Shown here one piece after another: positions 16,416 to 24,499 of a DNA stretch of 57,941 bases. The translations under genes and the position numbers were made by a program. How positions within the stretch are numbered: position 1 is the stretch's first letter; every line of letters starts with the position of its first letter. The notes under the pieces are model-generated. The model saw only the letters and a list, made by a program, of their open reading frames with translations. It searched no databases and had not been told where the DNA came from. The stretch comes from Mariprofundus sp. EBB-1 (lineage in GTDB: Bacteria; Pseudomonadota; Zetaproteobacteria; Mariprofundales; Mariprofundaceae), in assembly GCF_003665155.1 (NCBI RefSeq), contig NZ_RCFQ01000018.1, forward strand, positions 1 through 57,941, read 5' to 3'.

Positions 16416-17488
16416 TCCACGGTCGAATAAGCAGATCCTGGCTGAGAGCGTCTGAAATTTTTAGAAGAGTTGTACAGAATATAATGCCTTAATATGACGT
16501 TTTTATCATCTGCTACACCAGACACTTCGTCCATGATTTCTTTTGAGGCATCTTTTCTTGCATCATAGCAACACAGGTACCCAAGTTTTGCGTCCCATTT
16601 GTTTCTATAAATATCAGCTTGATCCACGCCATCTACTAGTGCTTCTTTAGCGTACTTGACAGTATACTGGGTTGGATTATCACTTTCTGAATATGCATAT
16701 GATTTGATAGCCTTTAATTCAAGTAATGCATAGCGATGAAAATTGTGATTGGATAACTTTTGCTCAATAAGAAGATCATATCGTCCAACTTGGGATGAAC
16801 CTTCCTTTGCAACAAGGCTTTTGTCAAAATAGAAAGAAAGGGCGACTTTTAACAACTCTTGTATCGTTTGCTCTAAATTCTCTCCAGGAATATATTTTTC
16901 TGGTTTAGACCAGATTCCTTTTGAACAGCTTGGTGTTAAAACTTGAGTTTCATGAAAATGTTTAAGGGCAATATCAATTTCAGCTTCAGTAGCATATTGA
17001 ACATAGTGTATTTCATATTGTTTGAGAGATGAATCATCTTCTATTCCATCTGGATACCAATGAATTTTGTTCTGACTTAATGAAACTATTACCGTAGGGG
17101 AATCTTCAAGGTTGTTTTCATGAATATAATGATCAATATCGCCTATAGATGTAATGGCTGTGTTAATTGAATATGCAGCCCCTAGACTGGGAGTTGTAAG
17201 AAATATTTTCCCCTGAATATCAATGTTGTAATCAATATTAAAACTAATGTGTTTGCTAGTGTCGAGATTCGATGCGGTCTTTCTTAATTGATCAATATTT
17301 ACAAAAGCGCAGCAATCAGGAGCACCCGAATTTACAGAATGGTTTTCCATATAATTTCTAATGTAATGAGCAATCTCAATTGGTAAAAGACTCGGTGCCG
17401 TTGCATTTGATGAGGGGAGCTCCAGTAAGTCTGAAGCCCCTACAACGTCCTGTAAGATTTCCTTGTTAATTCCACCAGTACACATCAC
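16412..17488 (-). CDS. PD-(D/E)XK nuclease-like effector
   Basis: The 358-aa protein has a C-terminal restriction-endonuclease fold. Visible residues are Glu206 (ENLEQTIQE helix), Asp238 (GRYDLLIE), Glu257-x-Lys259 (ALLELKA) and Gln290 (GVDQADIY), the complete E-D-ExK-Q set. The N-terminal 190 residues match nothing I know and may bind target or partner. It begins within the stop codon of the upstream gene (ATGA), so it is co-produced with the middle component. In context it is likely the DNA-cleaving arm of the ATPase system, opposed by the methyltransferase. Confidence 0.75.
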   Translation of the reverse strand: MMCTGGINKEILQDVVGASDLLELPSSNATAPSLLPIEIAHYIRNYMENHSVNSGAPDCCAFVNIDQLRKTASNLDTSKHISFNIDYNIDIQGKIFLTTPSLGAAYSINTAITSIGDIDHYIHENNLEDSPTVIVSLSQNKIHWYPDGIEDDSSLKQYEIHYVQYATEAEIDIALKHFHETQVLTPSCSKGIWSKPEKYIPGENLEQTIQELLKVALSFYFDKSLVAKEGSSQVGRYDLLIEQKLSNHNFHRYALLELKAIKSYAYSESDNPTQYTVKYAKEALVDGVDQADIYRNKWDAKLGYLCCYDARKDASKEIMDEVSGVADDKNVILRHYILYNSSKNFRRSQPGSAYSTVD

Positions 17489-18141
17489 GCAGCTCTCTTA
17501 GGAAAAGTATCTGCGACTCTGGCAAGGTATTTGAAGTATAAATGAATTTTATCTCGGTTCAGAAATGGAAAAGGACGTTGTGCTAGCTGATCAAAAAGCT
17601 CAGTGGCTTGAAATGAGTAATTATGACGAAGATCCCTCCACTCTCCGAAGTCGATAACTTCATCATTTTTTATATTTGAATCAGAGAAAGTAGCATCTGC
17701 AAATGCGGCGAGTTGTTGTTCCTCATCCTTAAGAGGAGCGTAAGCAGCAACGACTTCACACAAAAAGTTATGAAGAGGTTTGTAACCAACTCGTTTAAGC
17801 GCCTCCCGGACAAGTTGATAGCCGTTATCTGTCAGGCCATATGAGGCATCAATCCAATAGTCTTTTTTATTAATACGGTTATTAGTTGTATCCATACTGA
17901 GGAGGCCACTAATAACCATACGGTCTATATCCCACTGAATATCAGGGTAAAACGGACCACGTTGATCCTTTACTAACGAGCCTTTGCATGGGTCTAAATC
18001 ATACACAGGGGCAAGAGTGTTCGTTAGAAATACGAGACGATGAAAACGTAATTGTGCAATTGGTGCTATGGCATTTCTTTCTACTGCATCCATCAGCAGC
18101 AATAGCCAGATGCGCTGAAAGTAATTTGGAGTATTACTCAT
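17485..18141 (-). CDS. Middle-component-like protein of an ABC three-component system
   Basis: The 218-aa protein (start ATG 18141, GAAGG ribosome site; 18156 also possible) has an N-terminal helical/winged-helix-like segment and the stretch KDQRGPFYPDIQWDIDRMVI, reminiscent of Panacea-type and ABC-3C middle-component domains where a GP-x-x-P motif precedes a helix. The call is based on its size and its place, overlapping the end of a Rad50-like ATPase gene and the start of a nuclease gene. I cannot confirm family membership by eye. A linker between ATPase and effector is the most likely role. Confidence 0.55.
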   Translation of the reverse strand: MSNTPNYFQRIWLLLLMDAVERNAIAPIAQLRFHRLVFLTNTLAPVYDLDPCKGSLVKDQRGPFYPDIQWDIDRMVISGLLSMDTTNNRINKKDYWIDASYGLTDNGYQLVREALKRVGYKPLHNFLCEVVAAYAPLKDEEQQLAAFADATFSDSNIKNDEVIDFGEWRDLRHNYSFQATELFDQLAQRPFPFLNRDKIHLYFKYLARVADTFPKRAA

Positions 18142-20236
18142 TTTCATGGCCTTCATTGAAGCTTGAAAGCAACGCTTCCCAGCTAGGGAAAACTTCCTCT
18201 TTGTATCGATATTCGTAATCTGCTCTGTATTGTTGAATCGAAGCGCTTTCTCGCGCCTCTATTATCAGGTTTATTACTCTTCTTTCTCTTTCATCTCTCG
18301 GAATAACACTTCGTGCCATGGGAAATGGACTTGATGGAGATGATTCATGCCAGCGCTTAACCTCATCTTCCGGAGGAACACCGAATAATGCAGGTATCAT
18401 ATCTTCTTTATTTAGATTTGTGCTTACAATGAGACGATTTCCAGATCCCTTTCCATCATCTGCGAAGCCATTTAGTAACATTCCAGCTTTACCAATAAAA
18501 ATTGAGTCGAGGCTGGCTTCGGGGGTTTCTAAGATCATCATCGCTGCGCTATGAGTAGAAACTGTTTTGATCAGGGCCATTCTAAAGGCAAGGTCAATAA
18601 ATTCAGCTTGAGATTCGGATACACTGTTGCGATCACTTCTTGGCTGCGGACTTTTTGGTGAGGTATTCGAAGTCATTCGAATAGTAAATCTTGGGAACTC
18701 TATTCTTTCAGCATCGTTGGCTACTTTATCCATCATAGGCTGAAATCTTAGTTCACATTTTTCAGCTAGGAAGCTTTGAATGTAATTGTTGAAATTGGTT
18801 TCGATCTCATTGGCAATACCTTTTACCTTTTCAAACCCAATCTTCAACATAGCCTTACTTTCAGTTTCGAGCTGACGCTGGTTTGAAAGACGTTCGTTTA
18901 AGGTTTCTGTGTTATCTTTGACCTGCCTCTTTAAGCGCTCAATTTTATCACTTGAGGTCGGCATCTTAGATTGCATCAGTGCTTCTTTTTCTTGGGCAGA
19001 ACGGAGTTGTTGATTTACATCAAGCTGTTCCTTCAAAAGAGCATCATAATCCGAAGAAATTCTAGAAATTTCCTCATTTAAGCCTTTCAAAGTTTCACGT
19101 TTGTGTTCAATTTCCAACGCGACTTTATCTAATCTTACCGCTTCGATTTTTTGTGTAGGGATTACGTTCTCATGATGTTCAGATGAAGTATCACAAACAG
19201 GGCATTTTCCATCTTCTATTTTTCTGTGAATATGCTCGACAAGTCCAATTTCTCTACTTCCACAAACCAAACAACCAGAACCTGAATCAAGGTTTACCAA
19301 AACATAATTAGCGATGTTTTCAATCGATGGAAATAGGTTTGAAAAATAGTTTTCCTGCAGCTCTTGGTGGTTCCTCTGCTTTTCTTCTAAGTCCAACTTG
19401 GCCCTAGCATGTTTTTGGCGAGCTTCATTTCGATGAACATCAGCCTGAGCAATAGAACCTTCCAGTTCTTTTTTTCTTTCCAAGTGAGCATTTATTTGTA
19501 TTGAGAGCGAGCCAAGCTCTTTGCCAAAAGAATCTCCTTGGCCTTCTTTTTTTAAAGCTTCAAGCAACTCTTTAGAGAGCTTGGATGCATGTGCTTGAAA
19601 GTTTCGTCTATCGGAATCTACAATTTGAATGTTATCTCTTAACTCAGCGAACTTTTTAGCCTCGCCTCTTGGATAGAAAAGTATTCGTAAGATTCCATCC
19701 ATGGCCTTCTTATCCCATATAGAAGATGTTCTGTCTTCAAGAAAAAATACGAGATACTTGAGTACGAAATAAAAATCAAAAAAACTGCCTACATTGGAAA
19801 TTCCACAAACTATATTTTGGTAATGGTTGTGATCTGTTGATTGAGGAACATCATTATGTGAAAACTCTACAATCGATAGATCTTTTAATTTTCTAACAAT
19901 TTCAATTTTATCTTTACCAAATTTTATCGTTGCTGAAACTCGGGAGTTATGAGCTTCATCCATAACTCGTTCAGCAAAGTATTTTTTGTTTTTCCATCCT
20001 GTAAGCATATGTCTTATGTTTCCGATGCCATTGGCCGTGTTGTTTGCTCTCCAGTCACTGGGGCCTACCAACAATCTGAACAATACATTCAGAAGCGTTG
20101 TTTTACCTAATCCATTTACCCCAGCAATTACAGTTACTCCGGGCATAAAGGAATGAGATAGTCCATTGCCATCCTTACCAGGGTATAGCTCATAATTGTC
20201 GATAGATAAATTCGTGATTACTGGAAAGTTAATCAT
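18134..20236 (-). CDS. Rad50/SMC-like ABC ATPase with internal zinc-binding CxxC pairs
   Basis: The 700-aa protein has Walker A GVNGLGKTT (residues 39-47), long coiled-coil regions (about 205-300 and 365-490), and two central CxxC pairs (C322/C325 and C345/C348) at the apex, resembling a zinc hook or ribbon. A modified ABC signature SVSESQAEF (538-546) and Walker B/D-loop MILETPEASLD (Glu570) complete the head. Such ATPases sense DNA ends or structures and drive nucleases. It is first in a three-gene overlapping operon with the middle component and PD-(D/E)XK protein. The closest concept is the ABC three-component conflict systems; pairing with an SPPY methyltransferase gives it a restriction-like look. 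Confidence 0.82.
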   Translation of the reverse strand: MINFPVITNLSIDNYELYPGKDGNGLSHSFMPGVTVIAGVNGLGKTTLLNVLFRLLVGPSDWRANNTANGIGNIRHMLTGWKNKKYFAERVMDEAHNSRVSATIKFGKDKIEIVRKLKDLSIVEFSHNDVPQSTDHNHYQNIVCGISNVGSFFDFYFVLKYLVFFLEDRTSSIWDKKAMDGILRILFYPRGEAKKFAELRDNIQIVDSDRRNFQAHASKLSKELLEALKKEGQGDSFGKELGSLSIQINAHLERKKELEGSIAQADVHRNEARQKHARAKLDLEEKQRNHQELQENYFSNLFPSIENIANYVLVNLDSGSGCLVCGSREIGLVEHIHRKIEDGKCPVCDTSSEHHENVIPTQKIEAVRLDKVALEIEHKRETLKGLNEEISRISSDYDALLKEQLDVNQQLRSAQEKEALMQSKMPTSSDKIERLKRQVKDNTETLNERLSNQRQLETESKAMLKIGFEKVKGIANEIETNFNNYIQSFLAEKCELRFQPMMDKVANDAERIEFPRFTIRMTSNTSPKSPQPRSDRNSVSESQAEFIDLAFRMALIKTVSTHSAAMMILETPEASLDSIFIGKAGMLLNGFADDGKGSGNRLIVSTNLNKEDMIPALFGVPPEDEVKRWHESSPSSPFPMARSVIPRDERERRVINLIIEARESASIQQYRADYEYRYKEEVFPSWEALLSSFNEGHENE

Positions 20237-20602
20237 GCTTCTAACACCTCTCTCCCGATAGGATGAGTCTACTATAGACCATATAGAGGAAACTGTCTTC
20301 TAAGCAAAATAGATAATTGGACTCCAGTTAAAAAACAGTGGGCACAAATCAAGACCCAAAGCGTCGGAAATTGGACTTGCGATTATCATCTAAGCTCCAA
20401 GAGCACTCAGGGTCGAGTAAATATAGGAGGATTATCATGCTTTTATACCATTGATGCCAATTAAAATGCTTATTAAAAGTATAGCACATCACTATTGTTA
20501 CAATATGACTATACTGTAATATGTTAATAGACTGACCTGTTGCTATCATTGAACTTCTGAGTCGATTGCAAATGCAACCTAAACACTGTAATGTAACAAG
20601 TT
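20237..20602. other. Non-coding spacer between ATPase operon and FimB-like recombinase
   Basis: About 365 bases without a supportable gene. AT-rich, with ATTGGACT occurring twice (near 20314 and 20363) and short TGTTACA/TGTAACA words near 20497 and 20594 that may belong to promoter or recombinase sites. The ATPase promoter should lie at its left end. Confidence 0.4.
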
Positions 20603-21142
20603 ATGCGAGATTACCTATTCCCAACTGAAATCGAACGCCTTATCGCCGCTGCTAAGAAGTCACCAAGGCACGGTGTCCGGAACAATCTCATGATTCTTCT
20701 GGCATATCGCCATGGACTGCGTATCTCCGAACTTGTTGACCTTCGACTATCAGATATTGATCTGCAATCTGGGCGCATTAACTGCCGGCGACTAAAAGGT
20801 TCAACTCATAACATTCACCCGTTGGAAGGAGATGAACTACGCTTGATCAAACGATGGCTACGTGTCAATTCAAACCCGCATTCTGAATTCATATTCGTAT
20901 CAGAACGTGGAACACCAATCACCAGACAATCTGCCTGGAGAATTTTCAAAGATGCAGGGGAAAAAGCCGGGTTGGAAGTTAATGTTCGCCCGCACATGTT
21001 AAAACATTCATGTGGCTACTATTTAGCTGATAAAGGTTGTGATACTCGCCTGATCCAAGAGTACCTTGGGCATAAAAACATCCAGAATACAGTTCGATAT
21101 ACACAAACTAATGCAAAGAGATTTGAGGGGCTATGGCGGTAA
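20603..21142 (+). CDS. FimB/FimE-type tyrosine recombinase with HxxK instead of HxxR
   Basis: The 179-aa protein is catalytic-domain only, the size of the fimbrial phase-switch recombinases and of catalytic-only Xer-like proteins. It has the first Arg (YRHGLRISEL), the LGHKN histidine and Tyr in VRYTQTN. The box II motif reads HMLKHS, with Lys (codon AAA) where the catalytic Arg normally stands, so activity may be reduced or lost. It lies just before the left inverted repeat of the metal cassette and may once have moved or inverted a neighbouring segment. Confidence 0.8.
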   Translation: MRDYLFPTEIERLIAAAKKSPRHGVRNNLMILLAYRHGLRISELVDLRLSDIDLQSGRINCRRLKGSTHNIHPLEGDELRLIKRWLRVNSNPHSEFIFVSERGTPITRQSAWRIFKDAGEKAGLEVNVRPHMLKHSCGYYLADKGCDTRLIQEYLGHKNIQNTVRYTQTNAKRFEGLWR

Positions 21143-21273
21143 TTTAAAACTAAGAATTATACCACTTGGCGTTTAGCTGAAATCAACTTGAATCCTTCAC
21201 TCCATTGTAATTAAATTCTGTAGGTTATTACAACCCAAAACGACATCCTGCTGTAAATGGTGACAGGCTGAGT

Positions 21274-21314
21274 TCGGCCAACTTCGGTCAGTCGGAAATA
21301 TAATAATATGAAAG
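21274..21314 (+). repeat. 41-bp inverted repeat, left end of metal-efflux cassette
   Basis: This stretch (TCGGCCAACTTCGGTCAGTC onward to ATGAAAG) matches the reverse complement of 28518-28558 at 40 of 41 positions. The first 20 bases are the module-boundary repeat core; the extra AT-rich 20 bases are shared only by this pair. Confidence 0.8.
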
Positions 21315-21317
21315 ACT

Positions 21318-21515
21318 TCCCCCGCCCCCACTTCATGCAGCACCGGTGGTATGGGCCTGTGGGGTAGTTGCTTCCGTGTGGCTTCAGGCATTATAACAGG
21401 TACGGACGGCAGTCTGTTCGTGGTGGATTTCTACAACTACCGTATTCAGCACTTTGATCATAACGGCCAGTTCATCGAACAGGTCAGTTATCCGAGCCAG
21501 CCGGAGTTGCGGTAA
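21318..21515 (+). pseudogene. NHL-repeat protein fragment
   Basis: An open frame without a proper start reads MGLWGSCFRVASGIITGTDG, then SLFVVDFYNYRIQHFDHNGQ, then FIEQ, and stops at 21515. The D--N-RIQ-F pattern is one blade of an NHL beta-propeller. Only about one blade is left, so this is a remnant of a larger gene, perhaps brought in or cut by formation of the metal cassette whose left repeat abuts it. Confidence 0.65.
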
Positions 21516-21624
21516 GTTACAATGACCAGTTTTATGTGATGGGCTGGGCAAATATCGTATGCAACAGTGGTCTGAATAATCATGCGCGCTTGCAAATGCA
21601 AGATTACTATCTAACGTTCCCCAC

Positions 21625-21939
21625 ATGCGGTATCTGGCATTAATTGCTGTTTTTTCTCTACAACTGGGCATGTTTGTCTGCGGAGCGGGCATTGATGTCT
21701 GTCATGCAGCCGATGCACCTGCTCAAATTCAGCTATCCCCATCACAATCGGATACCGACCATCAGACTGCCCCCATTGAAGTATGTAGCGCCCATGCCGC
21801 GCATACATTCCTTGGCCAGCTAACATTTCAGCCCAACCAACAGGATATGCATATTGAACCAGTCAATCTTTTGGCCTCATTAAACCTTCCTGAGATTTTC
21901 AACTTAATCGAACAACCTCCCAAGTTTTTGCACAGCTGA
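21625..21939 (+). CDS. CzcI-like small exported protein
   Basis: The 104-aa product has a signal peptide (MRYLALIAVFSLQLGMFVCG) and a short His/Cys-containing mature region (EVCSAHAAHTF). Small exported proteins of this sort (CzcI and relatives) commonly precede czcCBA operons and are thought to modulate metal induction. The assignment rests on position and size; sequence similarity is weak by eye. The ribosome site is poor. Confidence 0.5.
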   Translation: MRYLALIAVFSLQLGMFVCGAGIDVCHAADAPAQIQLSPSQSDTDHQTAPIEVCSAHAAHTFLGQLTFQPNQQDMHIEPVNLLASLNLPEIFNLIEQPPKFLHS

Positions 21940-22063
21940 TTTTTTCTGACTGAAGCGCCTGCTTGATCTGTTTATGGATCATGGGCTGAAATTAAAATGT
22001 CTATTTCAGAAATAATCAGCATCCCCATCAATTAATAATTTTTTTCAATCACAGGGGGAAACT

Positions 22064-23308
22064 GTGCGCACACGATTTTTCATAACTGGAATGCTGTTAT
22101 GCATTCACCCATTTTATAGCCATGCACAAAGTTTGCAGGAGGCTATGGATAGTGCTGCCAAACAGCATCCCATGCTGCAAATGGCAGAGCAACAAGTAGA
22201 TATAGATAAAGGCAACCTCGAAGAACAGGGCGCGTATGCCTATAACCCGGAAATATCGCTGGAACCCCAACGCCGTCGCCTCAATAGCGGAGGCACATCC
22301 AATGATTATTATGTTACCCTCTCTCAGGGTATTGAAACGGGCGGCAAACGAGGTTTCAGAGAACAATCGGCTCAGGCCGCACTGAATGCAGCCAACCAGA
22401 GCCGTGAGAGCACACGCCAGCAATTGATGGTAGAGGCGGCTAGATCTTATGTGGCACACTATTTTGCAGGTCAAGCATTTGAACTGCGCAGGCAACAGAG
22501 CGACATGCTTAAAAAAGTCAGCCATGCAGTGGAAAAGAAATTAGCTCTGGGCGAATCCAGTCAGCTCGATGCTAACCTTGCACAATCCGCCTTTGCATCC
22601 GCACTAAATGCTACCACTGCTGCCAGACGGGTATTAACGCAAACAAAACAACGCTACCTGACTGCTTTGGGCAAAACACAAGTAGCGGGAAATATACCGC
22701 AACTGTTACTACCTGCTCTGGATACAGCATGGCAGCCACCGGCAGATGCCTACGAGGTAGCACTTCTATCACGCCCCGATCTTGCGGCCTTGCGTGCAAA
22801 GCAGATGCAATTCGGTGCGCAGGCTGATCTGGCCAGTGCCGCACGTATTCCCGATATAACATTCAGTGCAATGAGCGGGCGAGAAGCGGGCGAGCAATTG
22901 ATCAAGCTGGGTATCTCGGTGCCACTGCCTGTGTTGAATAGCCACCGGGGTGCTTATCGTGCTGCCCTGGCAGAGAAAGAGCGGGTGAGTACCGGTTTAA
23001 AGTGGTCAGAACAGCAACTGAGTTATGCTGTTCAGAGCACATTGGATAACCATGCCAATGCCATGGCCTCGCTGTCGGGTATGATCAAAACAGATATGCA
23101 ACAGCGTGCCAAAGATACCATTTCTCTTGCCCAAAAAGCCTATGATGCAGGAGAACTGGACCTGGAAGAGCTGGTAGTACACATCAGACAAGGGCTCGAT
23201 GCCCGCATGACAGCGCTTGAAATTATTCATCAGGGATGGTTATCCCGTATTCGACTGGCCGAAGTATTCGGTCACCCAGAATATATTATTAAAGGAACTC
23301 AATCATGA
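22064..23308 (+). CDS. czcC: Outer-membrane efflux protein (TolC/CzcC family)
   Basis: GTG start after CAGGGGGAAACT; 414 aa. A signal peptide ending near SHAQS is followed by two repeated long-helix OEP units, with the family-typical GNLEEQGAYAYNPEISLEPQ near the N-terminus and YDAGELDLEELVVHIRQ near the end. It forms the outer-membrane channel of an RND tripartite pump. The stop overlaps the adaptor start (ATGA). Confidence 0.88.
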   Translation: MRTRFFITGMLLCIHPFYSHAQSLQEAMDSAAKQHPMLQMAEQQVDIDKGNLEEQGAYAYNPEISLEPQRRRLNSGGTSNDYYVTLSQGIETGGKRGFREQSAQAALNAANQSRESTRQQLMVEAARSYVAHYFAGQAFELRRQQSDMLKKVSHAVEKKLALGESSQLDANLAQSAFASALNATTAARRVLTQTKQRYLTALGKTQVAGNIPQLLLPALDTAWQPPADAYEVALLSRPDLAALRAKQMQFGAQADLASAARIPDITFSAMSGREAGEQLIKLGISVPLPVLNSHRGAYRAALAEKERVSTGLKWSEQQLSYAVQSTLDNHANAMASLSGMIKTDMQQRAKDTISLAQKAYDAGELDLEELVVHIRQGLDARMTALEIIHQGWLSRIRLAEVFGHPEYIIKGTQS

Positions 23309-24489
23309 AAAAAATCACAATAATATTAACTACAATGCTAGTTTTTATAAGCTCTACGGTGAACGCTGCCGAACATGGCCGAGACCATGGCGTTCAAGCT
23401 TCCGAAGGGCAATCTCATGGCGACCATGAAGAAGGCGGCTTGATCAAATTAAGTCAGGCCCAAATCAAACAAGCTGGCATTGTCACAGAAGCACTGCAGA
23501 TGCAGGCGGAAATGAAAACTGTAACTGCCCCCGGTACTGTGGCTTTTAATGCTTATGCACTAGCTGACATTACTACCCTAGTCGATGCAGTGGTATATGG
23601 TCGCCATGTACGTTTGGGTGATCAGGTGAAAAAGGGACAGAAACTGGTTACGTTAAATAGTACAGCCTTGGCACAGGCTGAAGCAAACTATATTAAAACC
23701 CATGCTGAACACACTCGCAGCAAACAGGAATTGGCACGTTTGAAAAAACTAGCGCAGCAAAAGATTGTGTCTCAGGCTCGCTTGCAACAGGTGAAGAGCA
23801 CCTATCAGGCCATGCACGCCAATCTTGCTGCTGCCCGGGCCACACTGTATTCCTATGGTTTGAGCAAAGCTGATATTACTAGTTTATTGAAACAAGAAGT
23901 TTACGGATTACTCACACTACGGGCACCACATGCTGGCACCGTTGTCGCAGATGATTTCCGTATCGGACAGCATTTATCTGCAGGTACACGTTTGATGCAG
24001 ATTGTCGATGAATCTCAGGTTTGGGTAGAAGTTAAGATACCTGAAACTCAGCTATCCCAGATTCATGTCGGACAAACTGCCTCGGTAAATCCAAAGGGTA
24101 CAAAAGAGCATTATCAAGGTGCTGTCATCAATATTCATCATCAACTTGATGCCATTACACGCACTGCCGGTGTGCGTCTGAATATTCATAATATTCGTGA
24201 TCAACTACATCCGGGTATGTTTGTTAGCGCTGAAATAGGCACCAGCTCAGGGCAACCGTCGCTATTGGTTTCAGAACATGCAGTTCAACGACAGGGCAGC
24301 GAATTGATTGTGTTCGTAGAGGAAGAAGCCGGTCATTTTGAACGCCGTGAAGTAGAAACAGGCAAGGCCAGTATGGGCATGGTATCCATACTCAAAGGTG
24401 TGAAACCCGGTGAATCCGTTGTAGTGAAAGGCGCATTTGTGCTTGCTTCAGAGTTGGCTAAGGCTGGCTTTGAAGTGCACAACCATTGA
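23305..24489 (+). CDS. czcB: RND efflux periplasmic adaptor (CzcB family)
   Basis: The 394-aa membrane-fusion protein has an N-terminal signal peptide (cleavage near VNAAEH) and a His/Asp-rich mature start (EHGRDHG, SHGDHEEGG) suited to metal binding. A lipoyl/hairpin unit (VRLGDQVKKGQKLVTLNS) and beta-barrel segments (WVEVKIPETQLSQIHVGQ) follow. The His-rich N-terminus supports a heavy-metal role. It links the inner-membrane pump and the outer channel and is translationally coupled to czcC. Confidence 0.88.
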   Translation: MKKITIILTTMLVFISSTVNAAEHGRDHGVQASEGQSHGDHEEGGLIKLSQAQIKQAGIVTEALQMQAEMKTVTAPGTVAFNAYALADITTLVDAVVYGRHVRLGDQVKKGQKLVTLNSTALAQAEANYIKTHAEHTRSKQELARLKKLAQQKIVSQARLQQVKSTYQAMHANLAAARATLYSYGLSKADITSLLKQEVYGLLTLRAPHAGTVVADDFRIGQHLSAGTRLMQIVDESQVWVEVKIPETQLSQIHVGQTASVNPKGTKEHYQGAVINIHHQLDAITRTAGVRLNIHNIRDQLHPGMFVSAEIGTSSGQPSLLVSEHAVQRQGSELIVFVEEEAGHFERREVETGKASMGMVSILKGVKPGESVVVKGAFVLASELAKAGFEVHNH

Positions 24490-24499
24490 GGTAAGTACT

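Noticed and set aside
20349-20549. 66-codon minus-strand ORF in the spacer
   Set aside because: No ribosome site and no protein-like composition.
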